Below, piece by piece: positions 1 through 6,592 of a stretch of 7,846 bases of DNA. Within the stretch, counting starts at the first letter, position 1; each line of letters opens with the position of its first letter. Position numbers and translations under genes: made by a program. This DNA is from Gemmataceae bacterium (GTDB lineage Bacteria; Planctomycetota; Planctomycetia; Gemmatales; Gemmataceae). The stretch covers positions 1 through 7,846 of the forward strand of contig CANLGS010000155.1 in assembly GCA_947490035.1 (NCBI GenBank). Direction: 5' to 3'. Under the pieces are notes generated by a model. That model was not told the DNA's origin. It saw only the letters and a list, made by a program, of their open reading frames with translations, and made no database searches.

Positions 1-117
1 CCAATGGCACTTACTTTGTGCTTCTTTGCTCTTGTGGCACAGGCTTCCAGCCTGTGTTTTTAAAGGCAACACAGGCTGGAAGCCTGTGCCACAAAACCAC
101 AAACCAAGTGCCATTGG
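1..117. repeat. REPIN-like composite inverted repeat (nested palindromes)
   Basis: The segment is palindromic at three levels. Outer arms 1-20 and 98-117 pair with 18 of 20 matches (mismatches at arm positions 13 and 14). Inner arms 32-56 and 70-94 are perfect 25-base inverted repeats around a 13-base spacer. Each inner arm is itself a hairpin, cacaggct / agcctgtg, with a 3-base loop (38-56 and 70-88). Two inverted small hairpins inside a larger inverted repeat is the plan of REPINs and some MITEs. No transposase is present, so any mobilisation would be in trans. I recall this 'cacaggcttccagcctgtg' core as a dispersed intergenic repeat in planctomycete genomes, where it is often mis-called as short proteins. 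It lies downstream of the minus-strand peptidase gene and could terminate or stabilise that transcript. The left edge coincides with the window edge, so the true end may lie outside. Confidence 0.85.
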
Positions 118-130
118 GCGGGACGCCCGC
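118..130. repeat. Short GC-rich hairpin abutting the composite repeat
   Basis: The bases gcggg-acg-cccgc form a perfect 5-bp stem with a 3-base loop, followed by accac. It begins one base after the outer arm of the composite repeat ends. The sequence differs from the neighbouring hairpins, so it looks like a second dispersed repeat family nested beside the first. It lies 40 bases beyond the stop codon of the minus-strand peptidase gene and could contribute to transcript termination, but there is no clear U-run directly after the stem. The remaining bases up to 170 show nothing further. Confidence 0.5.
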
Positions 131-170
131 ACCACAATAAAGTCCGCCAGTCCGAAGACAGGCGCCGCGG

Positions 171-1655
171 TCACTCCACCCCGACGCGGACGTGCAGGCG
201 CGCGACGGCCGTTTCGCCCCGGCCGTTGGTGCGCTCGACCCGCACCAGGTAGTGACCGGCCTTCTCGTACTTGTGCGCGGTGCGGGCGTACCCGTCCTTC
301 GCGAGTTGCACCGCGTTGCCGTCGCTCCGCACCTCCACCTTCGGACTGCCGTCCCCGAAGTCCCACGTCTCCTTTCCCTCCACCGTCCGGAACGTGCGAA
401 CGAGGAACGTCACCGTGTCGCCCGGCTTGATTCCGGTGGTCGGGTGGTACGCGGCGTGGATCGACGGCGGCAGTTTGTCCGGGTTGTCCTTGTCGAGCAC
501 GTTCACCACCGCGAAGTCGTAGTCCACGCGCCCGGCCGCGTCGGTGAACTTCAGCACCTCGCTGTACACGCCCGGCTTCGCGTAGGTCCGCGCAACGCGG
601 TCGCCGGTCGCGGTCTTGCCGTCGGTGAAAGTCCACTCGAAGGAGCGTTTGCCCGCGTCCGCGGCCCACGACCGGCTACCGTCGAGCGTGACCTTCTCCC
701 CGACGTTCGCGAGTTGGTGCGGCCGCGCCACCGCGAGCAGCTTCGGCTTGTGTTCTTCGAGGTACGCTTCCCACAGGAAGGCGTAACCTTCCACGATGCC
801 CCACTTGCCGGACGGCTGCTTCGCGGTGATGTCGAAGTGCAGGTGCGACCACCCGCCGCTGCCGCCCTCCTTGCCGAGCAACCCGACCTTCTGGCCCATC
901 TTCACCTTCGCGCCGACCTTGATGGCGGGGTCGATGGTGTGCAGGTGGCTGTACCGGTAGTACCAGCCGCGCGCGTCGCGCAGGTAGACCACGTCGTACC
1001 GCGGCTTCACCGGCGTGTCGGCGTAGCCCTCGGCCGCTTCCTTGCCGGAAGAGACGACCTCGCCGTCGGTCGCGGCGATGACTTCGACCAGCCCTTCGGC
1101 GCCGCCGATGTCGAGGCCGTAGTGGTAATAGATTGGCTTGTTGCCCGGCACTTCGCCGCCGTCCACGTGAACGGGTTCGTTCGCCATCTGCGTGCCGCTG
1201 GCGAACCAGCGCTGCTTCGCGGGGTAGCGGAACGTGCCCGCGTTCATCAGCGGCGAGCCTTCCGGCCAGACCCGCAGCCGGGCGCTCTTGTCCAGACCCC
1301 AGACGTTGCCCGTGGAGGTCCGCTCGGTGAACCCCTTCGTGACCGGGCAGTCGATCTGCACCCCGCCGACCGTCACCGGCAGTCGGTAGTTCGAGGAGAC
1401 CAGCGTCACCTTCTTGCCGTTCACCTCCACCGTCACCTCCGCGACGCGGACGGCACCGCGCAACTCGTCGCGTGTCTCCTTCCGGTCGAGCAGTTTGACG
1501 GTCACCTTCTTGCCGCCGAGTTCGACCTCCTGCGAGCCACCCACGTCCAGATCGACCGTTTGCACGAGGGGCGTGACGGTCGGCTTCGGCTCCGCCGCCG
1601 TCGCGCTAACCGCGGACAGGAGAGCGATGAGGGAGAGGATTCGCACGCGGATCAT
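171..1655 (-). CDS. Secreted M23 (LytM-type) zinc metallopeptidase with two PKD-like domains
   Basis: This encodes 494 residues. Residues 1-20 form a Sec signal peptide (short basic start, hydrophobic core, cleavage near SATA-AEP), so the product is exported. Residues 25-140 are a beta-rich region I cannot assign. Residues about 172-280 carry the M23 fold with its zinc and catalytic signature intact: H178-xxx-D182 (HYGLD), H237/H239 (YSHLH) and the H271-L-H273 motif. M23 enzymes are endopeptidases that usually cut peptidoglycan cross-links, so a periplasmic or surface cell-wall role is expected. Two PKD-like domains follow: about 308-387 (FEWTFTDG, then KPGVYSEVLKF) and about 396-492 (WDFGDGSP, then KAGHYLVRV). 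They probably mediate binding or spacing. The frame stays open for 67 codons upstream of this ATG, but those codons show no signal peptide and cross the divergent promoter region, so I chose the ATG at 1655. Its Shine-Dalgarno match (GGTGA) is weak. Confidence 0.9.
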   Translation of the reverse strand: MIRVRILSLIALLSAVSATAAEPKPTVTPLVQTVDLDVGGSQEVELGGKKVTVKLLDRKETRDELRGAVRVAEVTVEVNGKKVTLVSSNYRLPVTVGGVQIDCPVTKGFTERTSTGNVWGLDKSARLRVWPEGSPLMNAGTFRYPAKQRWFASGTQMANEPVHVDGGEVPGNKPIYYHYGLDIGGAEGLVEVIAATDGEVVSSGKEAAEGYADTPVKPRYDVVYLRDARGWYYRYSHLHTIDPAIKVGAKVKMGQKVGLLGKEGGSGGWSHLHFDITAKQPSGKWGIVEGYAFLWEAYLEEHKPKLLAVARPHQLANVGEKVTLDGSRSWAADAGKRSFEWTFTDGKTATGDRVARTYAKPGVYSEVLKFTDAAGRVDYDFAVVNVLDKDNPDKLPPSIHAAYHPTTGIKPGDTVTFLVRTFRTVEGKETWDFGDGSPKVEVRSDGNAVQLAKDGYARTAHKYEKAGHYLVRVERTNGRGETAVARLHVRVGVE

Positions 1656-1695
1656 GGCTTCACCGTTCGGCAACGACAAGGAGCGGGTGACCCGG

Positions 1696-1723
1696 ACTGT
1701 ACCCGACCGCTCGCGTGATGCAA
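1696..1723 (-). promoter_or_regulatory. Candidate promoter of the M23 peptidase gene
   Basis: Read on the minus strand, TTGCAT (1723-1718) and TACAGT (1701-1696) are separated by 16 bases, resembling weak sigma-70 -35 and -10 boxes. Transcription would begin near 1688, giving a leader of about 33 bases before the ATG at 1655. The -10 region lies in the 14-base block CGGGTACAGTCCGG, which is nearly repeated before the divergent gene. Sigma-70-like boxes are only a rough guide in planctomycetes. Confidence 0.4.
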
Positions 1724-1784
1724 AGCAATCCCCGGCACGAGACGCGGTGCCCACTCCGTTTATCTTTTCTGCCGGCGCGTGATC

Positions 1785-1798
1785 CGGGTACACTCTGG
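1785..1798 (+). promoter_or_regulatory. Candidate -10 or operator motif upstream of the esterase gene
   Basis: The block CGGGTACACTCTGG matches 12 of 14 bases of the minus-strand block at 1692-1705 (CGGGTACAGTCCGG). The two lie in opposite orientation in the 203-bp divergent region. TACACT (1789-1794) could act as a -10 box, giving a leader of about 58 bases before the GTG at 1859. No convincing -35 box sits 16-18 bases upstream (TTTCTG at best). The paired motif could instead be a shared regulator site. The rest of 1656-1858 shows nothing else I can name. Confidence 0.35.
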
Positions 1799-1845
1799 AC
1801 GAGAACCCCGCCGGTTCATCACGCACCGTCACCGACCCGCTTCCG

Positions 1846-1850
1846 AAGGG
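1846..1850 (+). promoter_or_regulatory. Ribosome binding site that sets the GTG start at 1859
   Basis: AAGGG lies 8 bases before a GTG codon. The following codons give a clean signal peptide. The open frame extends upstream to 1715, but there it crosses the promoter region and has no comparable site. This decides the start of the esterase gene. Confidence 0.65.
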
Positions 1851-1858
1851 ATACACCC

Positions 1859-4822
1859 GTGAAAACGCTTCGTGCTCTGAGTTCGATTCTGATCCTCGCG
1901 CTCGCGGGACCGGCGTCCGCCGACTACGGCGCGTGGAAGCACTCAGGCTCGGTGTACGTCCTCACCACGCCGGAAGGGGCCGACTTGCCGGCGACCGCGA
2001 CGGTCGAGAACTTCCCACTGCTCGTTCGGCTGCACAAGGACTACTTCAACTTCGACCAGGCGAAAGCGAACGGCGAAGACCTGCGGTTCTCGTCCGCGAA
2101 GGGCGACCCGCTGGCCTACCAAATCGAGGAGTGGGACGCGACGAAGGGCGTGGCGAGCGTCTGGGTGCGCGTGCCGAAGATCACCGGCAACGCGCGGCAA
2201 CAGATTAAACTGCTCTGGGGCAAGGCCGACGCGAAGACCGAGTCCGACGGGAAGGCCGTGTTCAACGAGTCGAACGGCTACGTCAGCGTCTGGCACATGA
2301 CCGAGACAGTGAAGGACGAAGTCGGGACGCTGGAATCGAAGGACACAGGCACGACCTCCGTCGCGGGCGTCGTGGGTCAGGCGAGGCACTTCGCGGGCAA
2401 GGCGGGCATCTTCTGCGGCGACAAGATTCCGAACTACCCCGCGGGCGCGAGTTCACACAGCACCGAGGTGTGGTTCCGGGCCGAGAGGCCGAACGCGACG
2501 ATCATCGGTTGGGGCAACGAGGGCGGCGGTCGCGGCAGCAAGGTCCGCATGCAGCTCCGCAGCCCGCCGCACGTCCACATCGACAGCGACTTCTCCGACG
2601 TGCGCGGCGAGGTCCGCGTGCCGCTCGGCGAGTGGGTTCACGTCGTCCACACCTACGACCGCGAAGACGGCAAGGTCTACATCAACGGGAAGTTGGACGC
2701 GGGCGCGAAGCCGCTGCTGAACATCAAGACCCCGGCCCGGTTGTGGATCGGCGGGTGGTACAACAACTACGACTTCGTCGGCGACATCGACGAGGTGCGC
2801 GTCTCCAAAGTCGCGCGCTCGGCCGACTGGATTCGGCTCCAGTACGAGAACCAGAAGCCGCTCCAGACGCTGGTCGGCCCGGTAGCGCAAGCCGGCAAGG
2901 AATTCGGATTCCCGGAGACGGAATCGGCCGTTCCCGAGGGCCGCGGCATCACCTACGAGGCGAAGGCCGGCGGCGCGCAGAAGGTGTACTGGAGCGTCGT
3001 TCGCGACGGCAAAGAAACGGTCGTCGCGACGGACCGCTTCGCATACCGGTTTGAAGCCGGGCGGGTGACGGGAAGCCAGAAGCTCACGCTGCGGTTCAAG
3101 GCCGTGTACCCGAACGAAACGAAGACCAAGGATCTCCCGATCACCATCGTGGAAGCCATCCCGGAACCGGAATTCACGCTGCAAGCACCAGCCGATTGGG
3201 ACGGGCGCAAAGCAATCGAGGTGGTGCCGGCGATCACCAACCTCGACGCGCTCCGGGCCGCGGGCGCCGACAAGCTCAACTACAAGTGGAGTGTTGCCGA
3301 CATCGCCACGATTCAGGAAGCCGCACCGGGAAAGCTCGTCCTCAAGCGCGCCCAGAACAGCGGTAAGATGACGGTCACGGCGGCCATCGACAACGGCGGC
3401 GAGGCCATCGTGCGGTCGGTCACGATCTTCGTGAAAGAACCCGCGAAGGACGCCTGGCTGGAGTGCGTACCCGCGAAGGACGAGAAGCCCACGGACGGCC
3501 AGTTCTACGCCCGCGACGACAAAAACGAGGGCACGCTGCACTACAACGGCACGCTCACCGAGAAGGCCGACGCGGTGATCCTGAAGGTGTTCGCTGACGA
3601 CAAACCGTTCACCGACACGATCGTGACGCCGGGCGACGGTAACGCCTATGACTTCAAGGTGAAACTCAAGCCCGGTCTGGTGAAGTACCGTGTCGAACTG
3701 ATCGCCAAAACCGGCGCGGCCGAGACGGTGCTTCACAAGGCGTCGAACCTGGTGTGCGGCGACGCGTACCTCATCAACGGGCAGTCGAACGCGGTCGCGA
3801 CCGACTTCGGCAAGGACGACTCGGCGTTCCGCAGCGACTGGATTCGCACCTTCGGCAGCATGTCCGGCAGCCCGAAACCGGTCGCGCTCTGGGGCAACGC
3901 GGTCCACCGCGGCCGCGACGCGGAGAAGCTCCAGATCGGCTACTGGGGCATGGAACTTGGTCGCCGGCTGGTCGAAGCGCACAAGGTGCCGGTGTGCTTC
4001 ATCAACGGCGCGGTTGGCGGGAGCCGCATCGACCAGCACCAGCGCAACGCGGCCGACCCGGAAGACACGACGACCATTTACGGGCGCCTCCTGTGGCGCA
4101 CGCGGCAGGCGAAACTCACGCACGGCGTCCGCGGCGTGCTGTGGCACCAGGGCGAGAACGACCAGGGCGCCGACGGACCCACCGGCGGCTACGGTCACGA
4201 GACGTACCGCAAGCTGTTCATCGACCTGGCCGCGGGTTGGAAGACGGACTTCCCAAACGTGAAGCACTACTACGCGTTCCAGATTTGGCCAAAGTCGTGC
4301 GCGATGGGCATCAACGGCTCCGACAACCGCTTGCGCGAGGTGCAACGGAACCTGCCGACGGCGTTCTCCAACCTGAGCATCATGTCCACGCTGGGCATCG
4401 ACCCACCCGGCGGCTGTCACTTCCCCGCGGCCGGTTACGCCGAGTTCGCGAGGCTCATCTGCCCGCTCATCGAGCGCGACCACTACGGGAAAGTGCCGAC
4501 GGCATCCATCACCCCGCCGAACCTCAAGCGGGCGTACTTCGCGAGCGACAAGAAAGACGAGATCGTGCTGGAGTTCGACCAAGAGGTGAAGTGGGACAAC
4601 GCGCTCGCGGGCCAGTTCTCCCTCGACGGGCAAAAAGGCAAGGTCGCCTCGGGGATCGCGACCGCGAACGGCGTATCGTTGAAACTCGCCGCCGCTTCCG
4701 ACGCGAAGACGGTCACCTACCTCGACAGCGCCGCGTGGAGCCAGAAGACCCTGCTCGTCGGCGCGAACGGCATCGCGGCGCTCACGTTCTGCGAGGTTCC
4801 GCTTCGCTCGCGGAAGCCGTAA
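1859..4822 (+). CDS. Secreted multidomain SASA/SGNH esterase with DUF2341 and LamG-like domains
   Basis: This encodes 987 residues from a GTG start. Residues 1-21 are a Sec signal peptide (cleavage after PASA). Residues about 40-145 match DUF2341, with the typical NFPLLVRL opening and IKLLWG strand. Residues about 145-338 form a concanavalin-A/LamG-like domain: GEWVHVVHTYD, GKVYINGKLD, then a DEVRVSKVARS closing strand. Residues 350-530 are two Ig/PKD-like beta domains, and 531-630 another beta module. The SASA (sialate O-acetylesterase-like) domain spans about 632-875: the GQSN block with nucleophile candidate S643, GAVGGSRID (716-725), WHQGEND (762-768), and H854 in CHFPAAGY with D848 nearby as a possible acid. 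Residues 885-980 are another Ig-like domain. Families with this domain remove O-acetyl groups from carbohydrates; the exact substrate cannot be read here. The LamG and Ig parts probably bind glycan or the cell surface. It is divergent from the M23 peptidase gene. Confidence 0.88.
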   Translation: MKTLRALSSILILALAGPASADYGAWKHSGSVYVLTTPEGADLPATATVENFPLLVRLHKDYFNFDQAKANGEDLRFSSAKGDPLAYQIEEWDATKGVASVWVRVPKITGNARQQIKLLWGKADAKTESDGKAVFNESNGYVSVWHMTETVKDEVGTLESKDTGTTSVAGVVGQARHFAGKAGIFCGDKIPNYPAGASSHSTEVWFRAERPNATIIGWGNEGGGRGSKVRMQLRSPPHVHIDSDFSDVRGEVRVPLGEWVHVVHTYDREDGKVYINGKLDAGAKPLLNIKTPARLWIGGWYNNYDFVGDIDEVRVSKVARSADWIRLQYENQKPLQTLVGPVAQAGKEFGFPETESAVPEGRGITYEAKAGGAQKVYWSVVRDGKETVVATDRFAYRFEAGRVTGSQKLTLRFKAVYPNETKTKDLPITIVEAIPEPEFTLQAPADWDGRKAIEVVPAITNLDALRAAGADKLNYKWSVADIATIQEAAPGKLVLKRAQNSGKMTVTAAIDNGGEAIVRSVTIFVKEPAKDAWLECVPAKDEKPTDGQFYARDDKNEGTLHYNGTLTEKADAVILKVFADDKPFTDTIVTPGDGNAYDFKVKLKPGLVKYRVELIAKTGAAETVLHKASNLVCGDAYLINGQSNAVATDFGKDDSAFRSDWIRTFGSMSGSPKPVALWGNAVHRGRDAEKLQIGYWGMELGRRLVEAHKVPVCFINGAVGGSRIDQHQRNAADPEDTTTIYGRLLWRTRQAKLTHGVRGVLWHQGENDQGADGPTGGYGHETYRKLFIDLAAGWKTDFPNVKHYYAFQIWPKSCAMGINGSDNRLREVQRNLPTAFSNLSIMSTLGIDPPGGCHFPAAGYAEFARLICPLIERDHYGKVPTASITPPNLKRAYFASDKKDEIVLEFDQEVKWDNALAGQFSLDGQKGKVASGIATANGVSLKLAAASDAKTVTYLDSAAWSQKTLLVGANGIAALTFCEVPLRSRKP

Positions 4823-4845
4823 CCGCGTCCGACACCCGCGTCCGA
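4823..4845 (+). repeat. Two-copy 10-base direct repeat in the esterase-modA gap
   Basis: CCGCGTCCGA occurs at 4823-4832 and again at 4836-4845, a 13-base period starting directly after the esterase stop codon. It fills nearly half of the 53-base gap before modA. It could be a small regulator site or a chance duplication in GC-rich DNA. I see no terminator hairpin with a T-run in the gap, so read-through from the esterase gene into modA is possible. Confidence 0.4.
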
Positions 4846-4864
4846 TGTTCTTCCTGCCCGCTTC

Positions 4865-4868
4865 GGAG
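4865..4868 (+). promoter_or_regulatory. Ribosome binding site that sets the modA start
   Basis: GGAG lies 7 bases before the GTG at 4876. Another in-frame GTG at 4870 is only one base after this site, too close for initiation, so 4876 is the preferred start. Confidence 0.6.
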
Positions 4869-4875
4869 AGTGACC

Positions 4876-5727
4876 GTGCCGACCCGCCGCGCCGTCTGCC
4901 GCTCGCTGTCGCCAAACTTGCGAGCACCGTCCGTGGCGGTCGGGTCGCTGGTCGTCCTCGCCGGGTTGGTCGCCGCGCTGTGGTGGCGCGAACACCAGAA
5001 CCGCCCCGGCCCGCTCGACCGGCCGCTCGTCGTGTACGCCGCGCCGACGAGCCGGCTACCGCTGGAAGCCATCACCGCCGACTACGAGCGCGAAACCGGG
5101 CAGCGCGTCGAACTGCGGTTCGGCCCGTCCGAGGACATCCTCACGAAAGTGCGTTTCCCGGCGCCCGGCGAACCCGCGGACGTGTTCGTCCCGGCCGACG
5201 ACAGCTACGTCCGTCAGGCGCGCGACCTCGCCCTCGTCGGGGAGTCGATCCCGCTCGCGCGCGTTCGCGCGGTCGTGCTGCTCAAGAAGGGCAACCCGAA
5301 GAAGATCGCGGCGTGGGCCGACCTGTTGCGCGACGGCGTGACGGTGGCCGTGCCCAACCCCGGCGCGGCCGTCGGCAAACTCGCCCGCGAACACCTCACG
5401 AACACGCGAAGGTGGGCGGCACTGGAACCGCGCGTGGTGGACACTGGGACCGTCACCGAAGCGGCGAACGCGACGAAGGTCGGCAGTGCGGACGCGGCCA
5501 TCGTGTGGGACGCGGTCGCCGCCGCGCCCGCTTACGCGGGGCAGTCGGTCCTCGCGCTGCCGGAGTTGGACGCGGTGACCGGGCGCGTCGAGGTGGCCGT
5601 CCTCACTCAAACACGCGACCCGGCCGCGGCGCTGAAGTTCGCCCTGTACGCGTCGGCGACCGACCGCGGGCTGGTTCACTTCCGCGCGTTCGGGTTCCGC
5701 GTCGAGTCACCCGGAGTAGCGCCGTGA
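4876..5727 (+). CDS. modA: Molybdate-type ABC transporter substrate-binding protein (ModA-like)
   Basis: This encodes 283 residues. After a basic start (MPTRRAVCRS), residues about 19-37 form one hydrophobic segment. There is no lipobox cysteine, so the protein is either cleaved by signal peptidase I or held by an uncleaved signal anchor. From residue 50 the fold follows ModA-type binding proteins (COG0725): LVVYAAPTSRL at 51-61, a GPSEDI segment with S85, PADVFVPADDSYV at 100-112, VAVPNPG near 158-163, ADAAIVWDA near 205-213, and a closing KFALYAS/FRAFGF region. The role is capture of an oxyanion, probably molybdate or tungstate, outside the inner membrane and delivery to the permease. The pocket region differs from E. 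coli ModA: W211-D lies where ModA has a Y170-containing VYGSD segment. Substrate is therefore less certain than family. The stop codon overlaps the start of the permease gene, and the upstream esterase gene ends 53 bases away. Confidence 0.8.
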   Translation: MPTRRAVCRSLSPNLRAPSVAVGSLVVLAGLVAALWWREHQNRPGPLDRPLVVYAAPTSRLPLEAITADYERETGQRVELRFGPSEDILTKVRFPAPGEPADVFVPADDSYVRQARDLALVGESIPLARVRAVVLLKKGNPKKIAAWADLLRDGVTVAVPNPGAAVGKLAREHLTNTRRWAALEPRVVDTGTVTEAANATKVGSADAAIVWDAVAAAPAYAGQSVLALPELDAVTGRVEVAVLTQTRDPAAALKFALYASATDRGLVHFRAFGFRVESPGVAP

Positions 5728-6527
5728 GCGAGCGGCCGCGATCGGACACGCCGTTCTACGTCTGCCTCGCGCTGCTCGGCGGGTTGTACGTCGGCCTCAT
5801 CGTCGCGCTGCTCGTCGCGGACCTCGCGCACACGTCACCCGGCGACCTGGGCCGGGCGTTCGCGTCGCCGCAGATCCGCGCCGCGGTCGGCTTGAGCCTG
5901 CTCAGTTGCTCGGCCGCCGCCATCCTATCGGTGTGGGTGGCGGTGCCGCTCGGCTACCTGCTGTCGCGCACGCGGTTCCCCGGTCGCGCGGTCGTGGACG
6001 TGCTGCTCGACGTGCCCATCGTGCTGCCGCCGCTGGTCGTCGGGCTAAGCCTGCTGATCCTGTTTCAGACGCCGCCGGGCGCGTGGTTTCAGCGGCACGT
6101 CATGCCGGTCACGTATGCCGTCGCGGGCGTGGTGCTGGCACAGTTCGCGGTGTCCGCGGCGTTCGCCGTTCGCACGATGCGCGTGACGTTCGACCAGATC
6201 GACCCGCGAAGCGAGGACATCGCGCGCACCCTGGGGTGCTCGCGCGCCGGGGCGTTCTGGCGTGTGACCCTCCCCGAAGCGCGACGCGGGGTGCTGACCG
6301 CGTTCACGCTGGCGTGGGCGCGGGCGCTGGGCGAGTTCGGCCCGATCCTCGTGTTCTGCGGCGCGACCCGGATGCGCACCGAGGTGCTCTCCACGAGCGT
6401 GTTCCTCGAACTGAGCGTCGGCAACCTGGAGGCGGCGCTGGCCGTGTCGCTGTTGATGATCGCGGTGGCCGTGGCGGTGCTGGTGGCGACGCGCGCGTTC
6501 GGGCTGCGCGGCACCGCGGCGGGGTGA
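5724..6527 (+). CDS. modB: Molybdate-type ABC transporter permease (ModB-like)
   Basis: This encodes 267 residues from a GTG that overlaps the modA stop by four bases (GTGA). GGAG at 5713-5716 sits 7 bases upstream, so translational coupling is expected. Hydrophobic segments lie at about 11-33, 53-80, 91-113, 131-150, 192-212 and 237-256. The permease signature that docks to the ATPase (EAA loop) is at about 164-191: EDIARTLGCSRAGAFWRV, then TLPEARRGVL. It is followed by ARALGEFGPILVF, closely matching the ALGEFG block of ModB/CysT permeases. RTRFPGRAVVDVLLDVPIVL (82-101) is also typical. Length fits the roughly 220-280 residues of this family. It forms the inner-membrane channel. No modC-like ATPase gene follows; after 65 bases the next gene is on the opposite strand. 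That gap (6528-6592) shows no strong terminator hairpin. Confidence 0.87.
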   Translation: MSERPRSDTPFYVCLALLGGLYVGLIVALLVADLAHTSPGDLGRAFASPQIRAAVGLSLLSCSAAAILSVWVAVPLGYLLSRTRFPGRAVVDVLLDVPIVLPPLVVGLSLLILFQTPPGAWFQRHVMPVTYAVAGVVLAQFAVSAAFAVRTMRVTFDQIDPRSEDIARTLGCSRAGAFWRVTLPEARRGVLTAFTLAWARALGEFGPILVFCGATRMRTEVLSTSVFLELSVGNLEAALAVSLLMIAVAVAVLVATRAFGLRGTAAG

Positions 6528-6592
6528 ACACCCGCGCAGACGCGCCCGGTAAAGAAAAAAGTGACCGACTCGACGCGGCGACCGGCGGCTTC

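Noticed and set aside
1..94. CRISPR-like repeat pair
   Set aside because: The two copies are inverted rather than direct and only one spacer-like gap exists; a palindromic repeat explains it better.
26..430. Plus-strand frame starting inside the palindromic repeat
   Set aside because: Its first residues are a translation of the repeat and the rest is antisense to the peptidase gene; there is no ribosome site.
192..1718. Long plus-strand open frame of 508 codons opposite the M23 peptidase gene
   Set aside because: It is antisense to a gene with clear signal peptide, zinc motif and PKD domains; its product is Arg/Val/His/Leu-rich low-complexity sequence typical of high-GC shadow frames.
4797..4815. 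Inverted repeat ttccgc/gcggaa at the 3' end of the esterase gene, as a terminator
   Set aside because: It lies inside the coding sequence, has only six pairs and is not followed by a T-run.
3754..4875. Upstream extension of the modA frame into the esterase gene
   Set aside because: It is an out-of-frame overlap with low-complexity Arg-rich sequence; the ribosome site at 4865-4868 and the hydrophobic N-terminus support the start at 4876.
2453..4927. Minus-strand open frame of 824 codons opposite the esterase gene
   Set aside because: It is a GC-driven shadow of the DUF2341-LamG-SASA gene, with no recognisable domain and a biased Arg/Val/Leu/Asp composition.
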